A stretch of 9,170 nt of DNA from Omnitrophica bacterium RIFCSPLOWO2_01_FULL_45_10b (GCA_001804205.1 MHFM01000020.1:11237-20406), one strand, 5' to 3'; counted from the first letter of the stretch, positions 1-6,626 are shown. Notes: generated by a model from the letters alone, not told the origin. A program made the numbers and translations.

Positions 1-144
1 CGTGTGTAAGGTGACTTTTTAGCACTATCGGTTGGGCTCATCCCCCACCACTTTCTAGATAACCACTCATATTGAAATATTGAATTTGTACTAGGCAAGA
101 ATAAAATTTTAAGAATGAGACCTTTGTTAAAAAGTGGTGGGGGA
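1..144. other. gene-free left edge downstream of korA
   Basis: No coding region is visible. All three plus frames stop within the first 22 bases, so at most a few C-terminal codons of an off-window gene could lie here. No start for a korB gene is seen on the minus strand. The stretch is AT-rich and contains the large inverted repeat annotated separately. It also has a tandem duplication of the 8-mer ATATTGAA at 69-76 and 77-84. Confidence 0.6.
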
Positions 145-145
145 T
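40..145. repeat. perfect 15-bp inverted repeat enclosing 76 bp
   Basis: The left arm ATCCCCCACCACTTT (40-54) is exactly the reverse complement of the right arm at 131-145. The right arm touches the korA stop codon (145-147). The trinucleotide TCA lies on both outer sides (38-40 and 145-147), which could be a 3-bp target duplication or chance. The layout fits either a very large-loop terminator-like structure after korA or a tiny non-autonomous element with terminal inverted repeats. The sequence alone does not decide. Confidence 0.7.
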
Positions 146-2007
146 CATATAAGTTCTCTTATTTTGTTTGTAATTTCTTCAACTTTAAACGGTTGACATT
201 GAATTTTGTGCAAACCCATCACGTTTGTTCCCGGAAAAGCGTTTCGAATCAACATCAAAAGCTGTCCCGAATTTAACTCCGGAATTAAAACTTTTTCAAA
301 TTGCTTCAATACGTTGCCTAAATTCTTCGGAAATGGGTTCAAATAATTCAAATGAGCTTGTGATACTTGCGTACCCTGCGCTTTTAAATCGGCAACGGCT
401 TGAAAAATCGGGCCGAACGTTCCTCCCCATCCAAGCACGAGAAGTTTGCCGGACTTTGGCCCAAGAACTTCCTGTTCCGGAATATCATCGGCAATACGCC
501 TGATTTTTTCAGCGCGATAATTCACCATTTTTTGATTGTTTTCACCGTCATAACTTACGTTTCCGGTTAAATCAGCTTTTGCGAGCCCGCCAATTCGATG
601 TTCTAAACCGGGAGTGCCCGGAATCGCCCATGGCCTTGCGAGTGTTTTTTGGTCGCGGGCATACGGATAAAAAGGATCCTTGCCCGCCACGGGATGTTTC
701 GCTTCCAATTTTGGCAACTGTTCAAGCTCGGGAAGTTTCCACGGCTCGGCGGCGTTCGCGATATTGCCTTCCGAAAGAAAAATAACGGGGGTCATATATT
801 TCATGGCGATTCGAACAGCCTCCACCGCCATTTGAAAACAATCGGAAGGTGTTTTGGGCGCTACCACCGCAATCGGAGATTCACCATTTCGGCCAAAAAG
901 TACCTGCAACAAATCAGCTTGCTCTGTTTTTGTGGGCATTCCCGTACTGGGCCCGCCGCGCTGAGCATCAATGACAATTAAAGGCAGCTCGGCCATGATT
1001 GCTAAATTGATGGCTTCCGATTTCAAGCAAATACCGGGACCGCTGGTACCGGTCACGCCAATCTGTCCGCCAAAAGAGGCGCCAATGGCGGCTCCTACAG
1101 CAGCAATTTCATCCTCGGCTTGAAACGTTTTAACACCATAATTTTTATACGGCGCTAATTCATGCAAAATGCTGCTGGCCGGTGTGATCGGATAAGAACC
1201 GTAGAATAAAGTTTTGTTCGCCAAATGAGCTGCGGTAACGAAACCGATGGCGGTAGCTTCATTGCCGGTAATCTTTCGATACGTTCCCGGCTCAAGCTTT
1301 GCTTCCCGCACTTGAAATTGAACGGGCAAAGCCTCCGTAATATCCGCGTAGTTGTAACCGGCCTTAAGCGCTGCAATATTGGCATTCACAATCTCGGGGC
1401 GCTTAGCGAATCTTTTTTGAATCCAGTTAACCGTATGTTCCAAAGTCCGGTCATAAAGCCAAAACACGATTCCAAGCGCAAAAAAGTTTTTGCAGCGCTC
1501 GACTTCGGATAATTTAAGCGGATGATCTTTAAGCGCATTCGCGGTAAGGGCCGACAAAGGAACTTTGATCAACTGAAAATCCTTTAGAACGCCGCCCTCA
1601 AGCGGATTTTGTTTCCAACCCGCTTTCTTTAAGTGCGCTTCATCAAACACGGTCTCATTAATAAAAATAAGGCCGCCTTTTTTCACATTTTCGAGATTGA
1701 CTTTAAGCGCCGCCGGATTCATCGCGATGAGAACATCCGAAAGATCGCCGGGTGTAAAGATGATGTCTTTTGAAAATTGAATTTGGAAACTACTGACACC
1801 GGGAAGCGTGCCGGCAGGAGCTCTGATTTCAGCCGGAAAATCAGGCAGTGTCGAAAAATCATTTCCCATTACAGCGGCGGTATCCGTAAATTGATCTCCC
1901 GTCAGCTGCATTCCATCACCTGAATCCCCCGCGAAACGAATTGTAATGGAGGATGCCGCAACAACAGACTTTTTTGTTTTTGTCTTTATTTCTGTAAGCC
2001 CAGACAT
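145..2007 (-). CDS. korA: 2-oxoglutarate:ferredoxin oxidoreductase, fused gamma-alpha subunit (KorA)
   Basis: This subunit works with KorB to decarboxylate 2-oxoglutarate oxidatively to succinyl-CoA, passing electrons to ferredoxin. It can also run reductively in carbon fixation. The 620-residue protein starts with a gamma (POR-type) domain at about 21-230 carrying AGDSGDG (26-32). The alpha, pyrimidine-binding domain follows from about 241, with SYPITPASSI (271-280), TSGPGICLKSE (321-331) and the family-typical QRGGPSTGMPTKTEQADL (349-366) and FGRNGESP (371-378). A C-terminal domain containing VLGWGGT lies near 524-530. The fused layout and size match the two-subunit KorAB type known from mycobacteria and other bacteria. 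No ferredoxin-type cysteine cluster is present, as expected for this subunit. The ATG has a Shine-Dalgarno site overlapping the stop of the upstream CBS gene 9 nt away, so the two are co-transcribed. KorB, which normally follows, is not within the remaining 144 bases. A related 2-oxoacid specificity is possible but the 2-oxoglutarate type fits best. Confidence 0.92.
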   Translation of the reverse strand: MSGLTEIKTKTKKSVVAASSITIRFAGDSGDGMQLTGDQFTDTAAVMGNDFSTLPDFPAEIRAPAGTLPGVSSFQIQFSKDIIFTPGDLSDVLIAMNPAALKVNLENVKKGGLIFINETVFDEAHLKKAGWKQNPLEGGVLKDFQLIKVPLSALTANALKDHPLKLSEVERCKNFFALGIVFWLYDRTLEHTVNWIQKRFAKRPEIVNANIAALKAGYNYADITEALPVQFQVREAKLEPGTYRKITGNEATAIGFVTAAHLANKTLFYGSYPITPASSILHELAPYKNYGVKTFQAEDEIAAVGAAIGASFGGQIGVTGTSGPGICLKSEAINLAIMAELPLIVIDAQRGGPSTGMPTKTEQADLLQVLFGRNGESPIAVVAPKTPSDCFQMAVEAVRIAMKYMTPVIFLSEGNIANAAEPWKLPELEQLPKLEAKHPVAGKDPFYPYARDQKTLARPWAIPGTPGLEHRIGGLAKADLTGNVSYDGENNQKMVNYRAEKIRRIADDIPEQEVLGPKSGKLLVLGWGGTFGPIFQAVADLKAQGTQVSQAHLNYLNPFPKNLGNVLKQFEKVLIPELNSGQLLMLIRNAFPGTNVMGLHKIQCQPFKVEEITNKIRELI

Positions 2008-2013
2008 CTTCGT

Positions 2014-2019
2014 TCCTCA
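2014..2019 (-). promoter_or_regulatory. Shine-Dalgarno site of korA overlapping CBS stop
   Basis: TGAGGA on the minus strand contains the TGA stop of the CBS-domain gene and a GAGGA ribosome site 6 nt before the korA ATG. The overlap suggests translational coupling of the two genes. Confidence 0.7.
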
Positions 2020-2493
2020 ACCGCCTTCCTGTGTTTCCATCACTTGATTCGGATCAGGCGGTAAATTGTAAACTTCCTGCGGATAAAACTCGGCTAAGAA
2101 TCGAATTAAGGTGCGTACGGAGAGAACGTTGACAAGTTCGCCTTGATCATCAACGAGTGGAATATGATAAAAACGTTTCTCTCCCATTAAATCAATTGCT
2201 GAACCCACCAAATCCGTTGGCTTTAAAACCAAAGCGTCTTTTGTCATGAATTCGCTAATGGGTTTTTCCCAATCAATATTTTTATCTAGAATTCTCTGGA
2301 CCACGTCGGTTTCAGTAAAAATACCAACCACTTTTTTATTCTGGGCCACTACGATATAACCTGCTTTATTTTCCTGCAGGAGTTTAATGGCTGCTTTTAT
2401 GGAAATTTCGGGCGGAGCTTGTATGAGCTTTGGATTGGTAATTTCGAAGATCTTTTTCGCCTTTAAAACTGCTTCAACCGACTTGGCTGGCAT
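2017..2493 (-). CDS. tandem CBS-domain protein
   Basis: This is a 158-residue soluble protein that is essentially one Bateman module. The first CBS domain runs about 20-72 and contains AGYIVVAQNKKVVGIFTETD (44-63). The second runs about 80-137 with FMTKDALVLKPTDLVGSAID (82-101) and YHIPLVDDQGELVNVLSVRT (109-128). Such pairs bind adenine nucleotides (AMP, ATP, S-adenosylmethionine or NAD) and act as regulatory sensors. No catalytic domain is attached. The C-terminal tail (FYPQEVYNLPPDPN) resembles that of other stand-alone CBS proteins. It lies directly upstream of korA with 9 nt between them. That arrangement makes energy-state control of the oxidoreductase a reasonable inference, but nothing in the sequence proves the partner. 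The ATG start is supported by AGGAG 5 nt upstream. Confidence 0.9.
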   Translation of the reverse strand: MPAKSVEAVLKAKKIFEITNPKLIQAPPEISIKAAIKLLQENKAGYIVVAQNKKVVGIFTETDVVQRILDKNIDWEKPISEFMTKDALVLKPTDLVGSAIDLMGEKRFYHIPLVDDQGELVNVLSVRTLIRFLAEFYPQEVYNLPPDPNQVMETQEGG

Positions 2494-2498
2494 CAGAA

Positions 2499-2503
2499 CT
2501 CCT
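2499..2503 (-). promoter_or_regulatory. Shine-Dalgarno site of CBS-domain gene
   Basis: AGGAG on the minus strand lies 5 nt before the ATG at 2493 and supports that start. Confidence 0.75.
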
Positions 2504-2565
2504 AATTTCGTTCATTTTGATTAAAACACCTTATTTCTAAGCCAATAATTGGAAAACTACTCTTT

Positions 2566-2594
2566 ATTTTACCCCATTTTCCGAAATTTTGCCA
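2566..2594 (-). promoter_or_regulatory. possible sigma70-type promoter for CBS-korA unit
   Basis: On the minus strand, TGGCAA (2594-2589) is followed after 17 bp by TAAAAT (2571-2566). The -10 is good (5 of 6) but the -35 is weak (3 of 6). It lies in the 123-bp gap after the lyase gene and would give a leader of roughly 65 nt. A small palindrome CCAATAATTGG (2542-2552) sits in that leader. Confidence 0.3.
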
Positions 2595-2616
2595 CCATTG
2601 TATTGCCTGGCGGGAG

Positions 2617-4008
2617 CTAGCGAACTTTTGGTTGGGTCAGCTTTTTAGGGGAAAGAATCTCCCGAAGTTGATGCTCGGGAAGCAAATTTCGTTCTCGAAT
2701 AATTTGTCGAAGCGTCTTTCCTGTTTTGACCGACTCCTTCACAATCTCAGCAGCGCGGCTGTACCCCAAATAAGGATTTAAGGCCGCTGCAATTCCGTAA
2801 CTGGTTTCCGCATACTCCAAGCAGCGCTTTTGATTCGCCTTAATTCCAATCACACAAAAACGAGCAAACACATCAATTCCATTTTTTAAGATTTCGATTG
2901 AAGTAAGCAAATTATGAATGACGGAAGGAATCATGACATTCAGCTCCAACTGGCCAGCCTGAGTTGCAAGCGAAATTGCAGCATCATTGGCCACCACTTG
3001 GAAACAAATCATCGTCAGCATTTCCGGCATTACGGGATTAATTTTTCCCGGCATAATGGAGGAGCCGGGTTGGCGCGCCGGAAGTTCGATTTCGTTAAAA
3101 CCGGTTTTCGGCCCTGAACTTAAAAGGCGGAAGTCATTTGAAATTTGAATCAAAACCAAAGCAAGTGTTTTCAATTCCGCAGACACTGAGCTAAAGTCTG
3201 CCGTGCTTTGCATCAGCTCAAATAAATTGATGCCGCTTTTGAGATTGAGCCGGGTGATGCGATTTAAATTCTGAATTAGCTTGCGCCGATACGCAAGCGT
3301 GGTATTAAGGCCGGTACCAACGGCGGAGCCTCCGATTCCAAGCTCATGCAAATTTTTTTCTGTATTTCTAATCCGCTCAATTCCCTTTTGAACTGCACGC
3401 GCATAACCTGAGAATTCCTGGCCCAAGGTAATGGGAGCGGCATCTTGCATATGCGTTCGCCCTGATTTTACAATGTGGCCAAATTGACGTGCTTTTTTCG
3501 AAAGAGCTTGCTCGAGTTTTTGAGCCGTAGGATAAAATTCTTGAAGCAGCTTAATCGTGGCCACTCGAAGGGCTGTGGGAATCACATCATTGGTAGACTG
3601 CCCCATATTGACGTGATCGTGAGAATGAACTTTAGAATAATCCCCTTTCCGGTATTTCAAAATTTCAAGCGCACGATTGGCGATCACTTCATTCGTATTC
3701 ATGTGCTGAGAAACGCCTGCACCGGATTGAAATACATCGACAACAAACTGATCGCCAAATTTACCGGCCATCACTTCTTCTGAAGCACGAATAATGGCGC
3801 GGCCGATGCGTGGAGAGAGCCGCTTCAAAGATAGATTGGCTTGGGCCGCTGCTTTTTTGATGGCGGCAATCGACCACGTAAAGACGGGGTGAAATCTGAG
3901 TCCGCTAATGGGATAATTTTCTATCGCGCGGACGGCTTCCGAACCGTAGTACGCTGATTGAGGAACTTGCTTGGTTCCCAAAGAGTCATGTTCTGTGCGT
4001 GTCTTCAT
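2617..4008 (-). CDS. aspA: aspartate ammonia-lyase-like member of the fumarase/aspartase superfamily
   Basis: The enzyme would reversibly split aspartate into fumarate and ammonia; the closely related alternative is class II fumarase. The 463-residue length fits both families. Family motifs appear in order: SGAGVSQHMNTNE (95-107), HDHVNMGQSTNDVIPTA (130-146), GRTHMQDAAPITLGQEF (183-199) and the mobile signature loop GSSIMPGKINPVMPE (315-329), whose second serine is the expected catalytic base. The run NPVMPE and AGQLELNVMIP (about 351-361) resemble aspartases more than FumC, which typically has NPTQCE and SGNFELNVF. The N-terminus (EHDSLGTKQVPQSAYYG) fits either family. The ATG is fixed because an in-frame TGA immediately precedes it; no clear Shine-Dalgarno site is present. 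The gene follows DUF2203 by 24 nt, likely in the same operon. Superfamily membership is certain; substrate choice is an inference. Confidence 0.8.
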   Translation of the reverse strand: MKTRTEHDSLGTKQVPQSAYYGSEAVRAIENYPISGLRFHPVFTWSIAAIKKAAAQANLSLKRLSPRIGRAIIRASEEVMAGKFGDQFVVDVFQSGAGVSQHMNTNEVIANRALEILKYRKGDYSKVHSHDHVNMGQSTNDVIPTALRVATIKLLQEFYPTAQKLEQALSKKARQFGHIVKSGRTHMQDAAPITLGQEFSGYARAVQKGIERIRNTEKNLHELGIGGSAVGTGLNTTLAYRRKLIQNLNRITRLNLKSGINLFELMQSTADFSSVSAELKTLALVLIQISNDFRLLSSGPKTGFNEIELPARQPGSSIMPGKINPVMPEMLTMICFQVVANDAAISLATQAGQLELNVMIPSVIHNLLTSIEILKNGIDVFARFCVIGIKANQKRCLEYAETSYGIAAALNPYLGYSRAAEIVKESVKTGKTLRQIIRERNLLPEHQLREILSPKKLTQPKVR

Positions 4009-4032
4009 TCAATCAAGGAACTCATGATAAAG

Positions 4033-4434
4033 TTAAATGAGAGGTTTGCGGTCAGTGTAGCCGCTTCCGATTTCATGCCAAAAACCCACCCGATCTTCTC
4101 CAAACCGCCAACACAAATAAACAACCTGCCCATCGACCATGCCGTAAAAATCAATCAAACCTAAGTTCACATCTTTAAGAAAACAACCATACGAATGAAT
4201 TTGCTCCACAACTTCATAAAATTCCGTAATGGTTTCACGGTGTTTTTCAACTAATCTTTCAAGGCCTTCCGGAACCGCTTCCCCCGTATGGTCATTCACG
4301 AGTTCCAGCGCGTCAATTTCAACCTCGATATCAGCCACTCGGTCCCGTTTTGCATGTAAATCGCTAATCAATCCCGACAACACGGGAAGAAGCCGATTCG
4401 TTTCCTCAAGCGTAAAAACTTTTAATTGATTCAT
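4033..4434 (-). CDS. DUF2203 family protein
   Basis: This 133-residue cytoplasmic protein matches the DUF2203 pattern as I know it. It opens with VFTLEETNRLLPVLSGLI (6-23), continues with a long charged helical stretch (about 24-83), then the conserved core GCFLKDVNLGLIDFYGMVDG (83-102), VVYLCWRFGED (104-114) and WHEIGSGYTDRKPL (119-132). The biochemical function of the family is unknown to me. The helical part probably forms a coiled coil or hairpin. The ATG is bounded by an in-frame TAA three codons upstream, so the start is secure. A good promoter lies about 50-75 bp upstream. The gene leads a unit with the aspartase-like gene, but I cannot say whether they are functionally linked. Confidence 0.88.
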   Translation of the reverse strand: MNQLKVFTLEETNRLLPVLSGLISDLHAKRDRVADIEVEIDALELVNDHTGEAVPEGLERLVEKHRETITEFYEVVEQIHSYGCFLKDVNLGLIDFYGMVDGQVVYLCWRFGEDRVGFWHEIGSGYTDRKPLI

Positions 4435-4481
4435 GCTAATTTACAGTTAAAAATCAACACTCCTATTATCTGTAACTTTTG

Positions 4482-4510
4482 AATATAGCGTAATCATACG
4501 ACGATATCAA
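4482..4510 (-). promoter_or_regulatory. sigma70-type promoter for DUF2203-aspA unit
   Basis: On the minus strand, TTGATA (4510-4505) and TATATT (4487-4482) are separated by exactly 17 bp, each matching consensus at 5 of 6 positions. Transcription would begin near 4475, giving a leader of about 40 nt. An AGGAG in this leader (4464-4460) lies 25 nt from the DUF2203 ATG, too far for a direct ribosome site. Confidence 0.7.
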
Positions 4511-4515
4511 GGCAA

Positions 4516-4543
4516 AACTTAAGTGTATACAGCTACATAAGTT
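4516..4543. terminator. bulged hairpin between DUF2231 and DUF2203 genes
   Basis: AACTTA (4516-4521) pairs with TAAGTT (4538-4543), and TGTA (4524-4527) pairs with TACA (4534-4537), leaving a 2-nt bulge (4522-4523) and a 6-nt loop. On the minus strand it is followed by a short T-run (GTTTTG), so it may be a weak terminator for the DUF2231 gene. It abuts the -35 box of the DUF2203 promoter, so an operator role is also possible. Confidence 0.35.
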
Positions 4544-4605
4544 GAGTAATTTTTCAGGTAAGAAAATGCGAAGATAAGGAAGGCGATTAAAAATAGATCA
4601 GCTTT

Positions 4606-5004
4606 TCAGCTATAAACCAGCATGCCGCCAAAGTATCCGGTTAGGGCCACCAAAATATTTCCTGCCGCTGCCAATAAGAGATGAGTCAACCGATAATGCC
4701 GCTCGTCCTTTCTGCCAAAGCGCCAAAAAAACGCTCGAAGCGTATAAAGTGTGAACACCGTAAGCGCCGAGATAAAATGCGTTCGGACTCGGCCTTGAAT
4801 ATGCTCAAATCCGTCCGTATCAATGAATCCGGCAATCATAGCAATAATCATGGAACTATAACCGATTCTAAAAGCAAAAAGGGCGAAATTGAAATAATAC
4901 TCTTCCTTTTTAACCAACCAAAAGAAGAGGAGAATCAACTCGAGAAGATAAAAAGCGATGGGAAAATGAACGAATATGGGATGGACGACAAACGGAAGTT
5001 CCAT
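4606..5004 (-). CDS. DUF2231 family membrane protein
   Basis: This 132-residue integral membrane protein has about four hydrophobic helices (roughly 12-31, 38-60, 76-94 and 107-131). The N-terminus carries the family hallmark HPIFVHFPIAFYL (8-20), with two histidines ahead of the first helix. A conserved-looking loop AGFIDTDGFEHIQGR (58-72) precedes helix three, which starts with RTHF (74-77). The protein ends in GYFGGMLVYS, as is typical of the family. The repeated histidines at helix ends could bind a metal or haem, but that is only an inference; the family's role is unknown to me. AGGAGA six bases upstream supports the ATG. The gene is divergent from the MFS exporter with 77 bp between the two starts. 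Confidence 0.85.
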   Translation of the reverse strand: MELPFVVHPIFVHFPIAFYLLELILLFFWLVKKEEYYFNFALFAFRIGYSSMIIAMIAGFIDTDGFEHIQGRVRTHFISALTVFTLYTLRAFFWRFGRKDERHYRLTHLLLAAAGNILVALTGYFGGMLVYS

Positions 5005-5010
5005 ATTTTG

Positions 5011-5016
5011 TCTCCT
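5011..5016 (-). promoter_or_regulatory. Shine-Dalgarno site of DUF2231 gene
   Basis: AGGAGA on the minus strand lies 6 nt before the ATG at 5004. Confidence 0.75.
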
Positions 5017-5036
5017 TTTTGCTTTTGAACTTACTG

Positions 5037-5065
5037 TTGCAAAAGTATGGCATTCAATCTATGTT
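5037..5065 (+). promoter_or_regulatory. possible promoter of the MFS gene
   Basis: TTGCAA (5037-5042) and TATGTT (5060-5065) are spaced by 17 bp, each about 4 of 6 to consensus. Initiation near 5072 would give a leader of only about 10 nt before the ATG at 5082, with no Shine-Dalgarno site. Confidence 0.35.
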
Positions 5066-5081
5066 ATTGTATCTTTCGAAA

Positions 5082-6350
5082 ATGAAAAAAGCTATCGCAT
5101 TTGATGATCGAAAGTCGGCGCGGGCGGCGCTCTTAACAGTTTTCTTGGCCGTTCTGATCGATTTGATTGGATTTGGAATCATCCTTCCCATGCTTCCCTT
5201 CTACGCCTCTGTTTTTAAAGCTTCGCCCATTCAAATCGGGTTTCTGTACAGCATCTTTTCATTGGCCCAACTTATTTTTTCACCCATTTGGGGCAGCTTG
5301 TCGGATCAATTCGGAAGGCGGCCCATCATGCTCATCAGCACTTTTGGCGCCGTCATTGCTTATCTGATTTTTGGCTTTGCGCACACGTTGTGGCTTCTTT
5401 TTTTATCCCGGCTCATTGCCGGAATTATGGGAGGAAATATTTCAACCGCACAAGCCTACGTGACCGATGTCACCACGCATGAAGATCGAGCCAAGGGAAT
5501 GGGGTTGATTGGAGCGGCCTTTGGAATCGGTTTTGTGATGGGCCCTGCATTTGCGACACTTTTACTTCATCCGAAATTTTTAGGCCTGTTTCATATTACC
5601 GTGGAAAATAAATTCGCTCTGCCGGGCTTTTTTGCGGCGTTTCTTTCATTCGTAAGTTTCTTATTGGTTTTATTCAAATTACCCGAAACCGTCCATCAGC
5701 GTGAAAATGGAGACGCCATCCCGGCTCGCTCAAGCGTATTCACCAAAACTTTTTGGCAGTCTATTTTTAATAAAAAGGGGGGAGAGCTTTTCCGGCTTCT
5801 TATTTTCAGCGCTTTTCTTTTTTCATTCGCTCAAGCCAGTTTGTATAGCTCGTTTCCAATTTTCTGCAAATACCATTTAAACTTATCAGAAGAACAGGTG
5901 GGCATTTTATTCGTTTACATGGGGCTGATTGCCATTATTATCCAAGGGGGTTTAATTAAAATTTTGACTCAAAAGTTTAAGGAAGAAAAATTATTTCTTT
6001 GGGGCAGCTTTTTGATGATCCTTGGATTTATTTTAACTCCATTTGCTTCTTCCAGATATTTTTTGATATTTTCTTTGGGTTTGATGGGAATCGGGGCGAG
6101 CCTCAATACGCCCACTTTGAACAGCCTCATTTCAAAAGAAGCAGATCCTGAAAAAGTAGGCGCTACGATGGGGACATCGCAAGGCATGGGAAGCCTTGGA
6201 AGGGTTTTGGGGCCAACGCTGGGCGGCGCCTTCTACGAAATTTGGTATTTCCTGCCTTTTTGGGCGACCGCAGGTTTTCTTTTATTTGCTGTAAACGTGG
6301 GCCTTAAAATCGTGCGGCATCCTGAAATCCAAAGACGTTCGGCGGTTTAA
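5082..6350 (+). CDS. MFS drug:H+ antiporter, TetA-like (DHA1 type)
   Basis: This is a predicted 12-helix inner-membrane exporter of 422 residues that would use the proton gradient to expel a small hydrophobic compound. Visible motifs are the motif A loop GSLSDQFGRRP (71-81) after helix 2, the motif B region LSRLIAGIMGGNISTAQAY (108-126) in helix 4, and the antiporter motif C GIGFVMGPAFA (148-158) in helix 5. The two halves are joined by a charged loop near 208-235. Closest families by look are TetA and Bcr-like multidrug exporters; the substrate cannot be told. The frame is open upstream to a TTG at 5019, but that reading overlaps the region holding the promoter and the divergent ribosome site. 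I therefore prefer the ATG at 5082, followed by a typical charged N-terminus (MKKAIAFDDRKSAR). ATG 5061 is the alternative. The last base of its stop abuts the stop of the convergent SEC-C gene. Confidence 0.9.
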   Translation: MKKAIAFDDRKSARAALLTVFLAVLIDLIGFGIILPMLPFYASVFKASPIQIGFLYSIFSLAQLIFSPIWGSLSDQFGRRPIMLISTFGAVIAYLIFGFAHTLWLLFLSRLIAGIMGGNISTAQAYVTDVTTHEDRAKGMGLIGAAFGIGFVMGPAFATLLLHPKFLGLFHITVENKFALPGFFAAFLSFVSFLLVLFKLPETVHQRENGDAIPARSSVFTKTFWQSIFNKKGGELFRLLIFSAFLFSFAQASLYSSFPIFCKYHLNLSEEQVGILFVYMGLIAIIIQGGLIKILTQKFKEEKLFLWGSFLMILGFILTPFASSRYFLIFSLGLMGIGASLNTPTLNSLISKEADPEKVGATMGTSQGMGSLGRVLGPTLGGAFYEIWYFLPFWATAGFLLFAVNVGLKIVRHPEIQRRSAV

Positions 6351-6357
6351 TTAAACC
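6344..6357. repeat. 14-bp perfect palindrome containing both convergent stop codons
   Basis: GGTTTAATTAAACC is identical on both strands and centred exactly on the boundary between the TAA of the MFS gene (6348-6350) and the TAA of the SEC-C gene (6353-6351). Both proteins therefore end with Val-stop encoded by GTT TAA. No other terminator separates the two genes. Confidence 0.9.
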
Positions 6358-6623
6358 TTACCTAGACAGCATTTCTTATATTTTTTCCCGCTTCCGCAAG
6401 GACAGGGATCATTGCGCCCCACTTTTGGCCCTGCATGATAAACGGTAGCTTCTGGGGTTGTTTTCTTTTCCTGATCTGATTCAGAATGGACAGATTTCTC
6501 GGAGGGTAAATGGATGCGTCCCTTTGCTTTCTCTTTTGAATTAAAAAGATTTCTCACACTTTGAAAAGCGCGCTGGGCGCGCGATTGAATCACCTGTTTT
6601 TGCCGGTTATCGATTTGTTTCAT
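6351..6623 (-). CDS. small SEC-C zinc-motif protein
   Basis: This 90-residue protein ends in a SEC-C motif, KVGRNDPCPCGSGKKYKKCC (67-86), with cysteines C74, C76, C85 and C86 positioned to bind one zinc. The same module ends SecA, where it contacts SecB and ribosomes, and it also occurs in many stand-alone proteins. The first 60 residues are basic and polar (MKQIDNRQKQVIQSRAQRAF) and probably largely helical then disordered, with no recognisable enzyme domain. It is not a broken secA end: it has its own ATG and no SecA helical region upstream. It starts 3 nt after the TMEM14-family gene stop, so the two form an operon. CAAAGG about 11 nt upstream is a weak ribosome site inside that upstream gene. 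Role unknown; a protein- or ribosome-binding adaptor is a reasonable inference. Confidence 0.88.
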   Translation of the reverse strand: MKQIDNRQKQVIQSRAQRAFQSVRNLFNSKEKAKGRIHLPSEKSVHSESDQEKKTTPEATVYHAGPKVGRNDPCPCGSGKKYKKCCLGKV

Positions 6624-6626
6624 TGG

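Noticed and set aside
31..37. GTTGGGC, which fits the GTTRRRY core of an integron attC site
   Set aside because: Only one such 7-mer is present, no partner RYYYAAC core can be placed in the window, and the genes here are not cassette-like.
225..981. Plus-strand frames opposite korA
   Set aside because: They are antisense shadows of korA, which has clear domains and motifs throughout.
3475..3783. 102-codon plus-strand frame opposite the lyase gene
   Set aside because: It is a shadow of a well-conserved gene with all family motifs on the minus strand.
4592..4614. Short AGCT-GAAA-AGCT hairpin at the DUF2231 stop as terminator
   Set aside because: The stem is only 4 bp and the T-run is several bases away, so it is too weak to call.
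6351..6623. Remnant of a broken secA gene
   Set aside because: The SEC-C tail matches SecA, but the protein has its own start, an intact frame and no SecA motor or scaffold sequence upstream.
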